Shown piece after piece: positions 27,143 to 36,390 of a stretch of DNA of 64,000 bases. A model generated the notes under the pieces. That model worked only from the letters and a program-made list of their open reading frames with translations, was not told the DNA's origin and did no database searches. A program made the position numbers and the translations under genes. The stretch comes from Sorangium cellulosum (lineage in GTDB: Bacteria > Myxococcota_A > Polyangia > Polyangiales > Polyangiaceae), in the NCBI RefSeq assembly GCF_004135735.1, contig NZ_CP012670.1, positions 8,751,501-8,815,500 on the forward strand, in the 5' to 3' direction. Every line of letters starts with the position of its first letter. Within the stretch, counting starts at the first letter, position 1.

Positions 27143-27276
27143 TACGTTGTCACCGAAGCTCGTCCCGGGGTCGTCGCTCACGGGGCCTGCGCTCCGGCGG
27201 GCCCCTTTTGTGGCCCGCCTGCGCTCCGGCCCCTCCGCGACGACCCCGGGACGAGCTTCGGTGACGCGGTACTAGG
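27138..27276. repeat. Long hairpin, family B copy 2 (convergent intergenic)
   Basis: A 139-bp near-palindrome bridges two convergent genes. Its ends, CCTAGTAC and GTACTAGG, include the TAG stop codons of both genes. Long arms pair (27147-27177 with 27235-27265), and inside them GGGGCC / GGCGGGCC / loop CCTTTTGT / GGCCCGCC / GGCCCC repeat the family architecture, with two unpaired copies of TGCGCTCC facing each other. Loop bases 27205-27219 are identical to 39446-39460 in copy 3. Likely bidirectional terminator. Confidence 0.88.
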
Positions 27277-28468
27277 CCTTGCTCAGGGCGTCGAGCGCGC
27301 CGAGGACGTCCTTCACGACGTCCTCGGTCTCCTCCACGCCGACCGAGAGGCGGATGAGGCCCGGGGCGATGCCGATCGCCGCGAGCTCCTCGTCGCTGAG
27401 CTCGTGGAAGCTCATGATGCACGGCTGCTCGATGAGCGTCTCCACGCCGCCGAAGCTCGGCGCGATCAGCGCCATGCGCGTGGCGTCGACGACGCGGGAC
27501 GCCGCCCCGCGCCCGCCGCGCACGATGAAGCTCACGACGCCGCCGAAGCCGCGCATCTGCGCGGCCGCGACCGCGTGGTCCGGGTGCGACGGCAGCCCCG
27601 GGTAGAACACGCGCTCGACCGCGGGGTGCGCCTCGAGCGCGCGGGCGACCGCGAGCCCCGTCGCGTTCTGCCGCTCGACGCGCAGCGCGAGCGTCTTCAT
27701 CCCGCGGCCGATCAGCGCCGCGGCGTGGGGGTCGATGATGCTCCCGAGGACGCTCCGCAGATCGCGGATCAGCGAGATCAAAGAGCTCGATCCGGAGACC
27801 GCGCCGCCCAGCACGTCGTTGTGGCCGGACAGGTACTTGCTGGCGCTGTGCACGACGAGGTCGATGCCGCGCCCGATCGGGTCGGCGTTGCAGGGGGTCG
27901 CGAACGTCGCGTCGACGATCGTCTTCACCCGCGCCTTCCTGCAGATCTCGGCGAAGCGGGCCAGGTCGATGCAGTGCAGGTACGGGTTCGTCGGCGACTC
28001 GCTCAGCGCGAAGCGGGTGCGCGGGGTGATCGCCGCCTCGAGCTGGTCGAACGCGCCCGGATCGATGAGCGTGTGCTCCACGCCGAGGCGCGAGAGCACC
28101 TTGATCACGAACTGCCGCGTCCTCCGGTAGACGTCGCGGAACAGGATCACGTGGTCGCCGGCGCGGAGCAGCGCGAGCGCCGTGGTCGTCACGGCCGCCA
28201 TCCCGCTCGCGAAGAGCAGGGCGTCCTCCGCGCGATCGAGCGCGGCGATGCGCTGCTCGACCTCGCGCACCGTGGGATTTCCGTAGCGGCCGTACTCCTG
28301 CCGCTCCGGATCGTCGTCGCCGCCGGAGAAGTAACGCTCCAGGTCCGCCGTGTCTGAAAACGTGTACGTCGCGGTCTGCGCGACCGCGGGCGCCAGGGTG
28401 TGGGACGGACGCGCGCGGGGCACGCCCGCATGGACAGCATCGGTCGAGTTGGGCAGGTCGGTCTTCAT
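27272..28468 (-). CDS. PLP-dependent trans-sulfuration enzyme (cystathionine gamma-synthase/lyase family)
   Basis: 398 residues of the Cys/Met metabolism PLP family. The pyridoxal Lys is in 'VHSASKYLSGHNDVLGG'; other family motifs are 'RYGNPT', 'ASGMAA', 'SPTNPYL', 'IVDATFATP' and 'SFGGVETLIEQP'. These enzymes make or break cystathionine or use O-acetyl/succinyl-homoserine; the exact reaction cannot be decided by motif alone. It is divergent from a siroheme reductase gene across an 84-bp gap, which fits sulfur assimilation. Confidence 0.9.
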   Translation of the reverse strand: MKTDLPNSTDAVHAGVPRARPSHTLAPAVAQTATYTFSDTADLERYFSGGDDDPERQEYGRYGNPTVREVEQRIAALDRAEDALLFASGMAAVTTTALALLRAGDHVILFRDVYRRTRQFVIKVLSRLGVEHTLIDPGAFDQLEAAITPRTRFALSESPTNPYLHCIDLARFAEICRKARVKTIVDATFATPCNADPIGRGIDLVVHSASKYLSGHNDVLGGAVSGSSSLISLIRDLRSVLGSIIDPHAAALIGRGMKTLALRVERQNATGLAVARALEAHPAVERVFYPGLPSHPDHAVAAAQMRGFGGVVSFIVRGGRGAASRVVDATRMALIAPSFGGVETLIEQPCIMSFHELSDEELAAIGIAPGLIRLSVGVEETEDVVKDVLGALDALSKA

Positions 28469-28503
28469 GACGCTCGGGTGCCAGGCACATTACGCACCGG
28501 CCC

Positions 28504-28565
28504 GACAATTGTCCCACTTGACGCGTCGGAAATATAGGGAATAACATCGGTCATGTTGCAACATG
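28504..28565. promoter_or_regulatory. Divergent promoter region with two perfect palindromes
   Basis: The 84-bp gap between the trans-sulfuration and reductase genes holds GACAATTGTC (28504-28513) and CATGTTGCAACATG (28552-28565); the second covers the reductase start codon. TTGACG (28518-28523) with TAACAT 18 bp later could be a promoter that starts transcription at or near the ATG. Candidate operators for a shared sulfur regulator. Confidence 0.4.
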
Positions 28566-30217
28566 TCGAGCGCCTCGCGGCGGCCATCGACGAACACGCC
28601 GAGAACGTCGCCAAATTCCAACGTGGTGAGCTGACCCCGGACCAATTCCGCCCGCTCCGGCTGGCGATGGGGGTCTACGCGCAGCTCGCTCACGTGAAGC
28701 ACATGCAGCGCATCAAGATCCCCGCTGGCCAGCTCACGGCTGCGCAGCTGGAAGCGCTCGCGGAAGTGACCGAGCGGTGGGGGCGAGGGCTGGCGCATGT
28801 GACCACGCGCCAGGACATCCAGCTCCACTACCTGGAGATCGAGGAGACCATCGAGCTGCAGCGCGTGCTGGTGCGCGCGGGCGTGACGACGGTCGGCGCG
28901 TGCGCCGACACGCTCCGCAACATCACCGCCTCGCACCTCGCGGGCGTGGTCGAGGACGAGGTGTTCGACGTGACGCCGTACGCGCACGCGCTCACCCAGC
29001 ACTTCCTCTTCCACGAGCACAACCGGCGGCTGCCGCGGAAGTTCAAGATCGCCCTGTCGGGCAGCGCGCGCGACCACGCGCAGATCATGATCAACGACAT
29101 CGGCCTCCTCGCGAAGGTCGGCGACCGCGGGCAGGGCTTCGCCGTCTACGTGGCCGGCTCGCTCGGCTCGTCGCCGGAGATCGCGCACCTCTGGCGGGAG
29201 TACATCCCGCTGGCCGACCTGCTGCCGGCGTGCGAGGCGGTGGTGAGCGTGTTCTTCCGGGACGGCGAGCGGAAGAACCGGAAGAAGGCGCGGCTCAAGT
29301 TCGTGCTCCGCAAGATCGGCGTGGCCGAGTTCATGCGCCGCCTCGACGAGGAGTTCGATCGGATCAAGGCCGCGCGGGGCGACGCGCTCGCGGAGGAGCT
29401 GGCCCGCCGCGTCGCCGGGTACCGGGAGGGCGACCCGCCCCCGCTCGCGCCGCTGCGGGAGACGCTCGGCGACGGCGCGTTCGCGCGCTGGAAGCGGACC
29501 AACACGATCCCGCAGAAGCAGCCCGGCTACCGCGTGGCGACGGTCAAGCTGCCGCTCGGCGACATCACCGCCGAGCAGCTCCGGCGCCTGGCCGACATCT
29601 CCCGGCGCTTCAGCAACGGCGAGGTGCGGACGACGAACACCCAGAACTTCGTGCTGCGCTGGGTGCCGGAGGGGCTGCTGCTCGGCCTGCACCGCGAGCT
29701 CTCGCAGCTCGGCCTCGCCGAGGCGGACGCCGGGCACATCACCGACGTGGTGAGCTGCCCCGGCGGCGACTACTGCACGCTCGCGATCACGAAGAGCATG
29801 GAGGTCGGGGCGCGCATCCGCGAGCACCTCGTGCCGAACGGCAGCCGCCAGGAGGCCGACGACTTCGTGAGCGCGCTCGGCGAGTTCGACATCAAGATCT
29901 CGGGGTGCCCGAACTCGTGCGGGCAGCACCACGTCGCGGACATCGGGATGACGGGCCTGATGGTGAAGGGCAAGGACGGCGTCGAGCGCCCGCACTACTC
30001 GCTGCGCGTGGGCGGCGGCTGCGGCCCGAGCGCGCGCATCGGCGAGCGCCTCGACGGCCGCGTCCCCGAGGAGGAGACGCCCAAGGTGATCGCGGCCATC
30101 GCGCGCTACTACATGTCCACGCGCGCGGAGGGCGAGAGCTTCCGCGACTTCGTGGCGCGCAAGGGCGCGCCGGAGATCACCCGCGTCGGCTTCGCCGCCG
30201 CCGAGGGCGCCCTCTGA
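28553..30217 (+). CDS. Siroheme sulfite/nitrite reductase (ferredoxin type)
   Basis: 554 residues. Two repeated ferredoxin-like and siroheme-binding modules. The 4Fe-4S/siroheme ligands are in 'SCPGGDYC' (C-x5-C) and 'GCPNSCGQHH' (C-x3-C), and basic active-site residues occur in 'THRQD'-like positions ('VTTRQDIQLH', 'RTTNTQNF'). The family reduces sulfite to sulfide or nitrite to ammonia; the neighbouring trans-sulfuration gene favours sulfite. No clear Shine-Dalgarno sequence precedes ATG 28553. Confidence 0.9.
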   Translation: MLQHVERLAAAIDEHAENVAKFQRGELTPDQFRPLRLAMGVYAQLAHVKHMQRIKIPAGQLTAAQLEALAEVTERWGRGLAHVTTRQDIQLHYLEIEETIELQRVLVRAGVTTVGACADTLRNITASHLAGVVEDEVFDVTPYAHALTQHFLFHEHNRRLPRKFKIALSGSARDHAQIMINDIGLLAKVGDRGQGFAVYVAGSLGSSPEIAHLWREYIPLADLLPACEAVVSVFFRDGERKNRKKARLKFVLRKIGVAEFMRRLDEEFDRIKAARGDALAEELARRVAGYREGDPPPLAPLRETLGDGAFARWKRTNTIPQKQPGYRVATVKLPLGDITAEQLRRLADISRRFSNGEVRTTNTQNFVLRWVPEGLLLGLHRELSQLGLAEADAGHITDVVSCPGGDYCTLAITKSMEVGARIREHLVPNGSRQEADDFVSALGEFDIKISGCPNSCGQHHVADIGMTGLMVKGKDGVERPHYSLRVGGGCGPSARIGERLDGRVPEEETPKVIAAIARYYMSTRAEGESFRDFVARKGAPEITRVGFAAAEGAL

Positions 30218-30274
30218 GGCGCCGCCTCCCCACCCCCCGTTCCTGACACCTCGTCACAACGCGAAGCAGAACCC

Positions 30275-30317
30275 CTGCCAAGACCCAGAAGACCTCTCTC
30301 TTCTGGCGCCTTGGCAG
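30275..30317 (+). terminator. Two-step hairpin after the siroheme reductase gene
   Basis: CTGCCAAG (30275-30282) pairs with CTTGGCAG (30310-30317), and inside it CCAGAAGA (30285-30292) with TCTTCTGG (30299-30306), loop CCTCTC. It lies 58 nt after the stop and just before the family A hairpin. No T-tract follows, so it may stabilise the mRNA end rather than terminate. Confidence 0.6.
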
Positions 30318-30334
30318 CCCCCCCGCGCGTTCCC

Positions 30335-30459
30335 GAGCGGGGGTCGCCCGCACAGGAGACGGGCCCAGATCGGCGTTTTCGGCGCGCAGGCGTACTTCAG
30401 TACGCCGAGCACCGAAAACGTCGAGGTGGGCCCGTCTCCGAAGCGGGCGACCCCCGCTC
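30335..30459. repeat. Long hairpin, family A copy 2 (convergent intergenic)
   Basis: A 125-bp palindrome with a perfect 17-bp base (30335-30351 with 30443-30459) and a tip GCGTACT-TC-AGTACGC. Compared with copy 1 at 279-395, pairs change together (C-G to T-A near the tip; C-G to G-C twice near the base), and a mismatch is repaired. Its right end overlaps the stop codon of the helicase gene. Confidence 0.88.
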
Positions 30460-32572
30460 AGCGGCGACGAGGGATGAGGGGGGGGTCGCCGGCGAACGGG
30501 TTCATCGACAGCGCGGCCAGGACGCTCGCCGCGCCCGCCTTCACCTTGTCCATCGCCGGGGCGACCGGCGCGACCTCCTCGCGCTCGTCGATGAGCTCGG
30601 GGGGGATGTCGAGCACGAACCGGCTCGGCGTCCTCGGCACCATCTTGCCGCGCGATCCCCGGTGCTTCGCCCGCGTGAGGTAGAGCCGGTCGCGCGCCCG
30701 CGTGACCGCGACGTAGAAGAGCCGCCGCTCCTCCTCGATGCTGTGCCCGCCCGCGTCGCCGCCCTCCGCGCTGATCGGGGCGGCGTCCGTGGCGCGCTCG
30801 TCCAGGCTGCGCTGGTGGGGCATCAGCCCCTCCTCCAGCCCGATCACGAAGACATAGGGGAACTCGAGCCCCTTCGCGCCGTGCATCGTGGTGAGCGTCA
30901 CGCGATCGGTGGCCTCCTCCTCCTCGGCGTCCTGCCGCAGGGCGAGCAGCCGCAGGAACTCGGCGAAGCTCGCGCGATCCCCCTTCCCGCGCTCGTCGCG
31001 GCGCGCGAACACGTTGAGCAGCCCCTCGAGGTTGCCCCAGCGGCGCGCCGCGGCGTTGTTCGTGGACGAGCCGGTCATGATGTCCTCCTTGAAGCCGGCG
31101 TCCGCGAGCAGCGCGCGGGCGATCTCCGCGGAGGGCTCGCCGCGATCGAAGCGCGCGCGGGCCGCCTCGATGATCCGGAGGAGCTGGCGGCAGCCCTCGA
31201 TCGCGGCGGGGGTCAGCTCGTGCACGGCGTGCGGCCGCGACACCGCCGTCCAGAGCGAGGTGTCGTGCGCCGTCGCGTAGGCGCCGAGCCGGGAGACCGC
31301 GACGTCGCCGATGCCGCGCGCCGGGTAGTTCAGGATGCGCCGCAGGCACATCTCGTCGTGCGGGTTGAGCGCGACGCGGAGGTAAGCGATGAGGTCCTTG
31401 ACCTCCTTGCGCTCGAAGAACTGCTGGCCGCCGATCATGCGGATCGGGATCTGCCGCTCCTTGAGGGCCGACTCGATCGCGGCCGCCTGGAGGTTCGAGC
31501 GGTAGAGCACGGCGATGTCCCTCGGCCGCGCGCCCTCGCGCTCGAGCAGGCGCTGCGCCTCGGTGGCCACGAAGCCCGCCTCGACTTCGGGATCGGCGCA
31601 GATGATCGACCGCACCTTGTCGCCCTCCAGCCGGGTGGCGATGAGCGACTTCTTGTGCCGCCGGGCGCCGGACCTGGCGAGCACCGCGTTGGCGACGTCG
31701 AGGATCGGCTTGCGGGAGCGGTAGTTGTGCTCGAGCTTGACGACCTTCGCGCCCGAGAAGTGCTCCTCGAAATCGAGGATGTTGCGCACGTCGGCGCCGC
31801 GCCAGGCGTAGATCGACTGGTCGTCGTCGCCGACGACGACCACGTTGCGGTGCTCGCCGCACAAAAGGCGCAGGAGCTCGAGCTGGGCGCGGTTCGTGTC
31901 CTGGTACTCGTCGACGATCACGAAGCGGTAGCGCATCCGCCAGCGCTCGAGGACGTCGGCGCGGGCCTGCCAGAGGCGGACCACCTCGCAGATGAGGTCG
32001 TCGAAATCGAACGCCTGGAACGAGCGCAGCGCCGCCATGTAGCGCGGGTACACGAGCATCGAGATCTCGTCGTAGTCGTCGATGCCCTTGCCCTGCCGCT
32101 GCGCCTCGGCCCACGCCTCGGCGTCGAGGAACGCGTTCTTCGCGTTCGAGATGCGCGCGAGGATCGCGCCGACGTCGTAGCTCTTGCCGGCGCGGAGCTC
32201 GCGGAGGATCTCGCGGATGACCCCCAGCGCGTCGGACTGATCGAAGATGGCGAAGGAGCCGCCGCGGAGGCCGAGGGCGCGGGTCTCCGCGCCGAGCACG
32301 TCGAGGCCGAACCGGTGGAAGGTGCAGACCTTGAGCTCGCGCGCGACCTTGGAGCCGACCAGCTTGCCGACGCGCTCGTGCATCTCGGCGGCGGCCTTGT
32401 TGGTGAAGGTCATCGCCAGGATCGAGCGCGCCGGGACGCCGCGCTCGAGCAAGCGGGCGATGCGCGTGGTCACCACCCGCGTCTTGCCGGATCCTGCGCC
32501 GGCGAGCACCAGCATTGGCCCGAGCTCGTGCTCGACGGCCGCACGTTGAGACGGGTTCAAGAGGCTCGTCAC
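30458..32572 (-). CDS. UvrD/Rep/PcrA family ATP-dependent DNA helicase
   Basis: 704 residues, superfamily 1A helicase. Motifs in order: Q-motif 'LNPSQRAAVEH', Walker A 'AGAGSGKT', Ia 'MTFTNKAA', Walker B 'VDEYQDTN', III 'VGDDDQSIYAWRGA', IV 'NYRS', V 'TMHGAKGLEF' and VI 'EEERRLFYVAVTRAR'. It unwinds DNA 3' to 5' in repair and replication restart. The closest type (Rep, UvrD or PcrA) is not settled by motifs. The stop overlaps the family A hairpin. Confidence 0.95.
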   Translation of the reverse strand: MTSLLNPSQRAAVEHELGPMLVLAGAGSGKTRVVTTRIARLLERGVPARSILAMTFTNKAAAEMHERVGKLVGSKVARELKVCTFHRFGLDVLGAETRALGLRGGSFAIFDQSDALGVIREILRELRAGKSYDVGAILARISNAKNAFLDAEAWAEAQRQGKGIDDYDEISMLVYPRYMAALRSFQAFDFDDLICEVVRLWQARADVLERWRMRYRFVIVDEYQDTNRAQLELLRLLCGEHRNVVVVGDDDQSIYAWRGADVRNILDFEEHFSGAKVVKLEHNYRSRKPILDVANAVLARSGARRHKKSLIATRLEGDKVRSIICADPEVEAGFVATEAQRLLEREGARPRDIAVLYRSNLQAAAIESALKERQIPIRMIGGQQFFERKEVKDLIAYLRVALNPHDEMCLRRILNYPARGIGDVAVSRLGAYATAHDTSLWTAVSRPHAVHELTPAAIEGCRQLLRIIEAARARFDRGEPSAEIARALLADAGFKEDIMTGSSTNNAAARRWGNLEGLLNVFARRDERGKGDRASFAEFLRLLALRQDAEEEEATDRVTLTTMHGAKGLEFPYVFVIGLEEGLMPHQRSLDERATDAAPISAEGGDAGGHSIEEERRLFYVAVTRARDRLYLTRAKHRGSRGKMVPRTPSRFVLDIPPELIDEREEVAPVAPAMDKVKAGAASVLAALSMNPFAGDPPLIPRRR

Positions 32573-32661
32573 TGTGCCGTGGGCCTAGCCCGGGGAGCGG
32601 CGGAGCGGGAGCTTGATTTTGCCGGAGCGCGAGGCCGGCCCGGAGGCCCGGCCGGAGGCCG

Positions 32662-33639
32662 TCAATGGCCGGGCGGCGTGGCGAATTGGCCGGGGAACGG
32701 ATCCGCCTCCCGGCGCCGCGTCACCTCCTCGAGCGCCCAGGGCGTCGTGCCGCGCTCGTGGAAGAGGGCCACGCCGATCACGCCGACGTTCCGCGCGTCG
32801 CCGTGCTTCTGGCTCGCGTAGGAGCCGCGCACCGAGCCGAAGCGGAACGCCGCGACGGTGTCCATGCTCTGCCGGAACCCGTCGATCTCGAGCTCGCCGT
32901 GCGGCTCGACCAGGTAGCCGCGCTTGCTGAACGCGGCGGGCTGGCCGTCGATCACGTCGAGGCCGTCGACCGAGACGACGCACTCGATCCGGTCCGGCGT
33001 GAGGTTGCGCAGCACGATGCTGTAGCGCTGGCCGGCCTCGCCGACGACGTGGCTCGCCTCGCCGGCGACGAAGCCGCTCAGGAACCCGCCGTGCTCGCCG
33101 CGGAGCCCGACGGCCACGGCGCCGCCGGCCAGCGTGAAGGCCCGCGACGACGCGCGGCGGAAGCCGGACGCGCGCGCCATGGCGCGGGCTCCCTCGGCGT
33201 CGTTGTAGAACAGGCTCGCGACCGCGAAGGGGCGCTCGACGTCCGCCCGGAGGAACGGCGCCGTGGAGATACGGGACACGCGCGTCTCGCCCCACGCGGT
33301 GCCGAGGCCGGGGCGCTCGAGCGGCGCCGGCGCGGCGCGCCTGCGCGGCGCCTCGAACGCGCGCCCCTCGGCGAGGCCCGCGCCAGAGGGCGCGGCGGCG
33401 GCGTCGCGCTCGACGGAGGGCGCCTCGAACGCGCCCGTCGGCGCGGGCGCCTCCGCGTCGAAGGCGCCGTCCTGCGAGGCCCCGCGCGCGGCGCCCCCGG
33501 CGCGAGGGTCGCTCGCGGCCGCAGCGCCGTTCGCGCGCGCAGCGTCCGGCGGCGGGTACGCGCCGCCGCCGCAGCCAGCGGCGCTCGCGAGGAGCGATAT
33601 CGCAAAGCAAGCCCGTCCGATCCGTCGCATCCGGTCCAT
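32662..33639 (-). CDS. Putative lipoprotein upstream of a kinase pair
   Basis: 325 residues with signal 'ISLLASAAGCGGG' (lipobox SAAGC). Residues 25-120 are an Ala/Gly/Pro-rich disordered region; the C-terminal 200 residues look folded and beta-rich ('GQRYSIVLRNLTPDRIECVV', 'GYLVEPHGELEIDGFRQS', 'FRFGSVRGSYASQ'). I do not recognise a named domain. It starts 53 bp after the kinase gene on the same strand, so it may be in one transcript with the two kinases. Confidence 0.65.
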   Translation of the reverse strand: MDRMRRIGRACFAISLLASAAGCGGGAYPPPDAARANGAAAASDPRAGGAARGASQDGAFDAEAPAPTGAFEAPSVERDAAAAPSGAGLAEGRAFEAPRRRAAPAPLERPGLGTAWGETRVSRISTAPFLRADVERPFAVASLFYNDAEGARAMARASGFRRASSRAFTLAGGAVAVGLRGEHGGFLSGFVAGEASHVVGEAGQRYSIVLRNLTPDRIECVVSVDGLDVIDGQPAAFSKRGYLVEPHGELEIDGFRQSMDTVAAFRFGSVRGSYASQKHGDARNVGVIGVALFHERGTTPWALEEVTRRREADPFPGQFATPPGH

Positions 33640-33691
33640 GGTGCCTCCACGCCGCCTGTGCGGTGTCGACCGGAGAACGGGCTCGACGAGG

Positions 33692-35202
33692 CTACCTTAC
33701 AGCCGGACGCGGCTGCGCCGCGGCGTGCGCGGGCGGCGGCGCCGGCGCGGGAGGATCGCCCCACGCGGGCCAGCGCTGCGCGAGCGTGAGCCCGAGCGCG
33801 GCCGACGCGAGGGCGAGCGCGCAGACCCCGAGCGCGCCGGCGCGCGACGCGGGGCGGCCGCCAGGCTGCGGCGTTCGCGCGCGCAGCCGCGAGCGCGCGA
33901 GCGCCCTTCCCGCCGGGCGCGCCGCGCCCGCCCTGCCGGGGCGCGGCGGCGCGGTCGGAGGCCGTCGCGCGGCGACGGATCGGGCGCAGCGCGCGCTCGC
34001 GATGGGCGCGGGCGCATCGATCGCGGTCGGGGTGAGCTCCCGCGCGGAGGACGCGGGCGCCACGTCCCCCTGCCCCGCGCCGCGCAGCCGGCGCACGGCA
34101 GCCTCCATGTCGGCGGCCGTCTGGACCTGCCCCGCGCCGCGCAGCCGGCGCACGGCAGCCTCCATGTCGGCGGCCGTCTGGAACCGGTGCTCCGGCGCCT
34201 TGGCGATCGCGCGCAGGATCAGCCGCTCCAGCGCGGGCGGGATCGGCTGCGGCGCGAAGCGCGACGGCGGCGGCGGCTCCCGCTCGCAGTGGGCGAAGCG
34301 GAGCGCATCGCGCTGGCCGCGCAGCTCATCGAACGGGCCCCGCCCGGCGACGATCTCGTAGAGGACGAGGCCCATGGCGTAGATGTCCGCGCGCGGATCG
34401 ATCGGCTGGGCCGCGCACTGCTCCGGCGACATCGTCCGCGGCGTGCCGATGAGCGCGTCCGGGGCGGTCAGCGAGGCGCCGGCGTGGAGGAGCTTCGCGA
34501 CGCCGAAATCGAGGACCTTGAGCGTGCCGTCGTCGCACAGAAACAGGTTCTCGAGCTTGATGTCACGGTGGACGATGCCCGCCGAGTGCGCGAGCGACAG
34601 CGCGGAGAGCGCCTGGAGGGCCAGGTCGAGCGCGGTCGGGATCGCGACCACGCCGAGGCGAGCGAGCTCGGTCCTGAGATCGCGCCCGTCGAGGAGCTCC
34701 ATGGCGAAATAGGGGCGGCCGTCGGCGGTCGTGCCGAGATCGAACACCTCGGGGAGGCTCCGGTGGCGCAGCCGGGCGATCGAGCGCGCCTCGGCGCGCA
34801 TGCGCGCCGACAGGTCGCGGCGCCCCGTGAGGCTCCGGTGCAGCACCTTCACCGCGAACCGCCGGCCGAGCTCGATGTGCGCGACCTCGTACACCTCGCC
34901 CATCCCGCCCTGGCCGAGCAAGCGCACCACGACGTAGGGCGTGCCCGGGAGCGGCTCGCCCCCGTCGAGCGCGCGGAGCCGCCGCGTCTCTTCGAGCGGC
35001 TCGCCCCCGTCGAGCGCGCGGAGCCGCCGCGTCTCTTCGAGCGGCTCGCCCCCGTCGAGCGCGCGGAGCCGCCGCGTCTCTTCGAGCGGCTCGCCCCCGT
35101 CGAGCGCGCGGAGCGAGCGGGTGGCGGGGGCCCTCGGATCGAGCGCGGCGCCGCGCGCGTATAGCGAGGTGAGCGCGGAGGAGCGCTCCAGGGCGGCGTG
35201 GC

Positions 35203-35206
<4 letters not shown>
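33692..35206 (-). CDS. Ser/Thr protein kinase with tandem-repeat N-terminus
   Basis: 504 residues. The N-terminal 80 residues are made of a repeat RALDGGEPLEETRRL (three full units and a final shortened one), which copies the segment just before the kinase fold. The kinase domain (about 85-340) is complete: 'GQGGMGEVYEV', Lys in 'FAVKVLH', 'HRDIKLENLFL', 'DFGVAK' and 'GTPRTMSPEQ'. A second duplication, QTAADMEAAVRRLRGAGQV twice, follows the domain. A Pro/Arg-rich linker and one transmembrane helix (about 455-475) end the protein, with a short periplasmic tail. It overlaps the upstream kinase gene by ATGA. Confidence 0.9.
34070..34183 (-). repeat. Two 57-bp in-frame tandem repeats in the kinase gene
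   Basis: Period 57 bp; the two copies encode the same 19 residues (QTAADMEAAVRRLRGAGQ followed by V or G), just after the kinase domain. Confidence 0.9.
34951..35114 (-). repeat. 45-bp in-frame tandem repeat in the kinase gene
   Basis: Three identical 45-bp units (34951, 34996, 35041) and a 29-bp partial fourth. Each codes for RALDGGEPLEETRRL near the N-terminus. The copies are identical, so the expansion is recent. Confidence 0.92.
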
Positions 35207-36186
<980 letters not shown>

Positions 36187-36390
36187 GTCCGTCGACCTCC
36201 CCTGCGGGGGCGCGCGGCAGAGCGCCGGCGCCTTCGTTCGGGAAGGGATTCGTCGCGCTCACGGCGAGAGTTGCGCGCACAGACCGCTTACTTCGTTGAA
36301 AAACGCGCGATCAACGGATGTGCAGTATAGCGAGCTGCGCGCCGTTTCAGGGTCGTACCGGGCGCGACGTGCGCGGCGCGAGGTCGGCGC

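Noticed and set aside
34951..35114. CRISPR-like array of 45-bp units
   Set aside because: The units are directly joined without spacers and are in-frame coding repeats.
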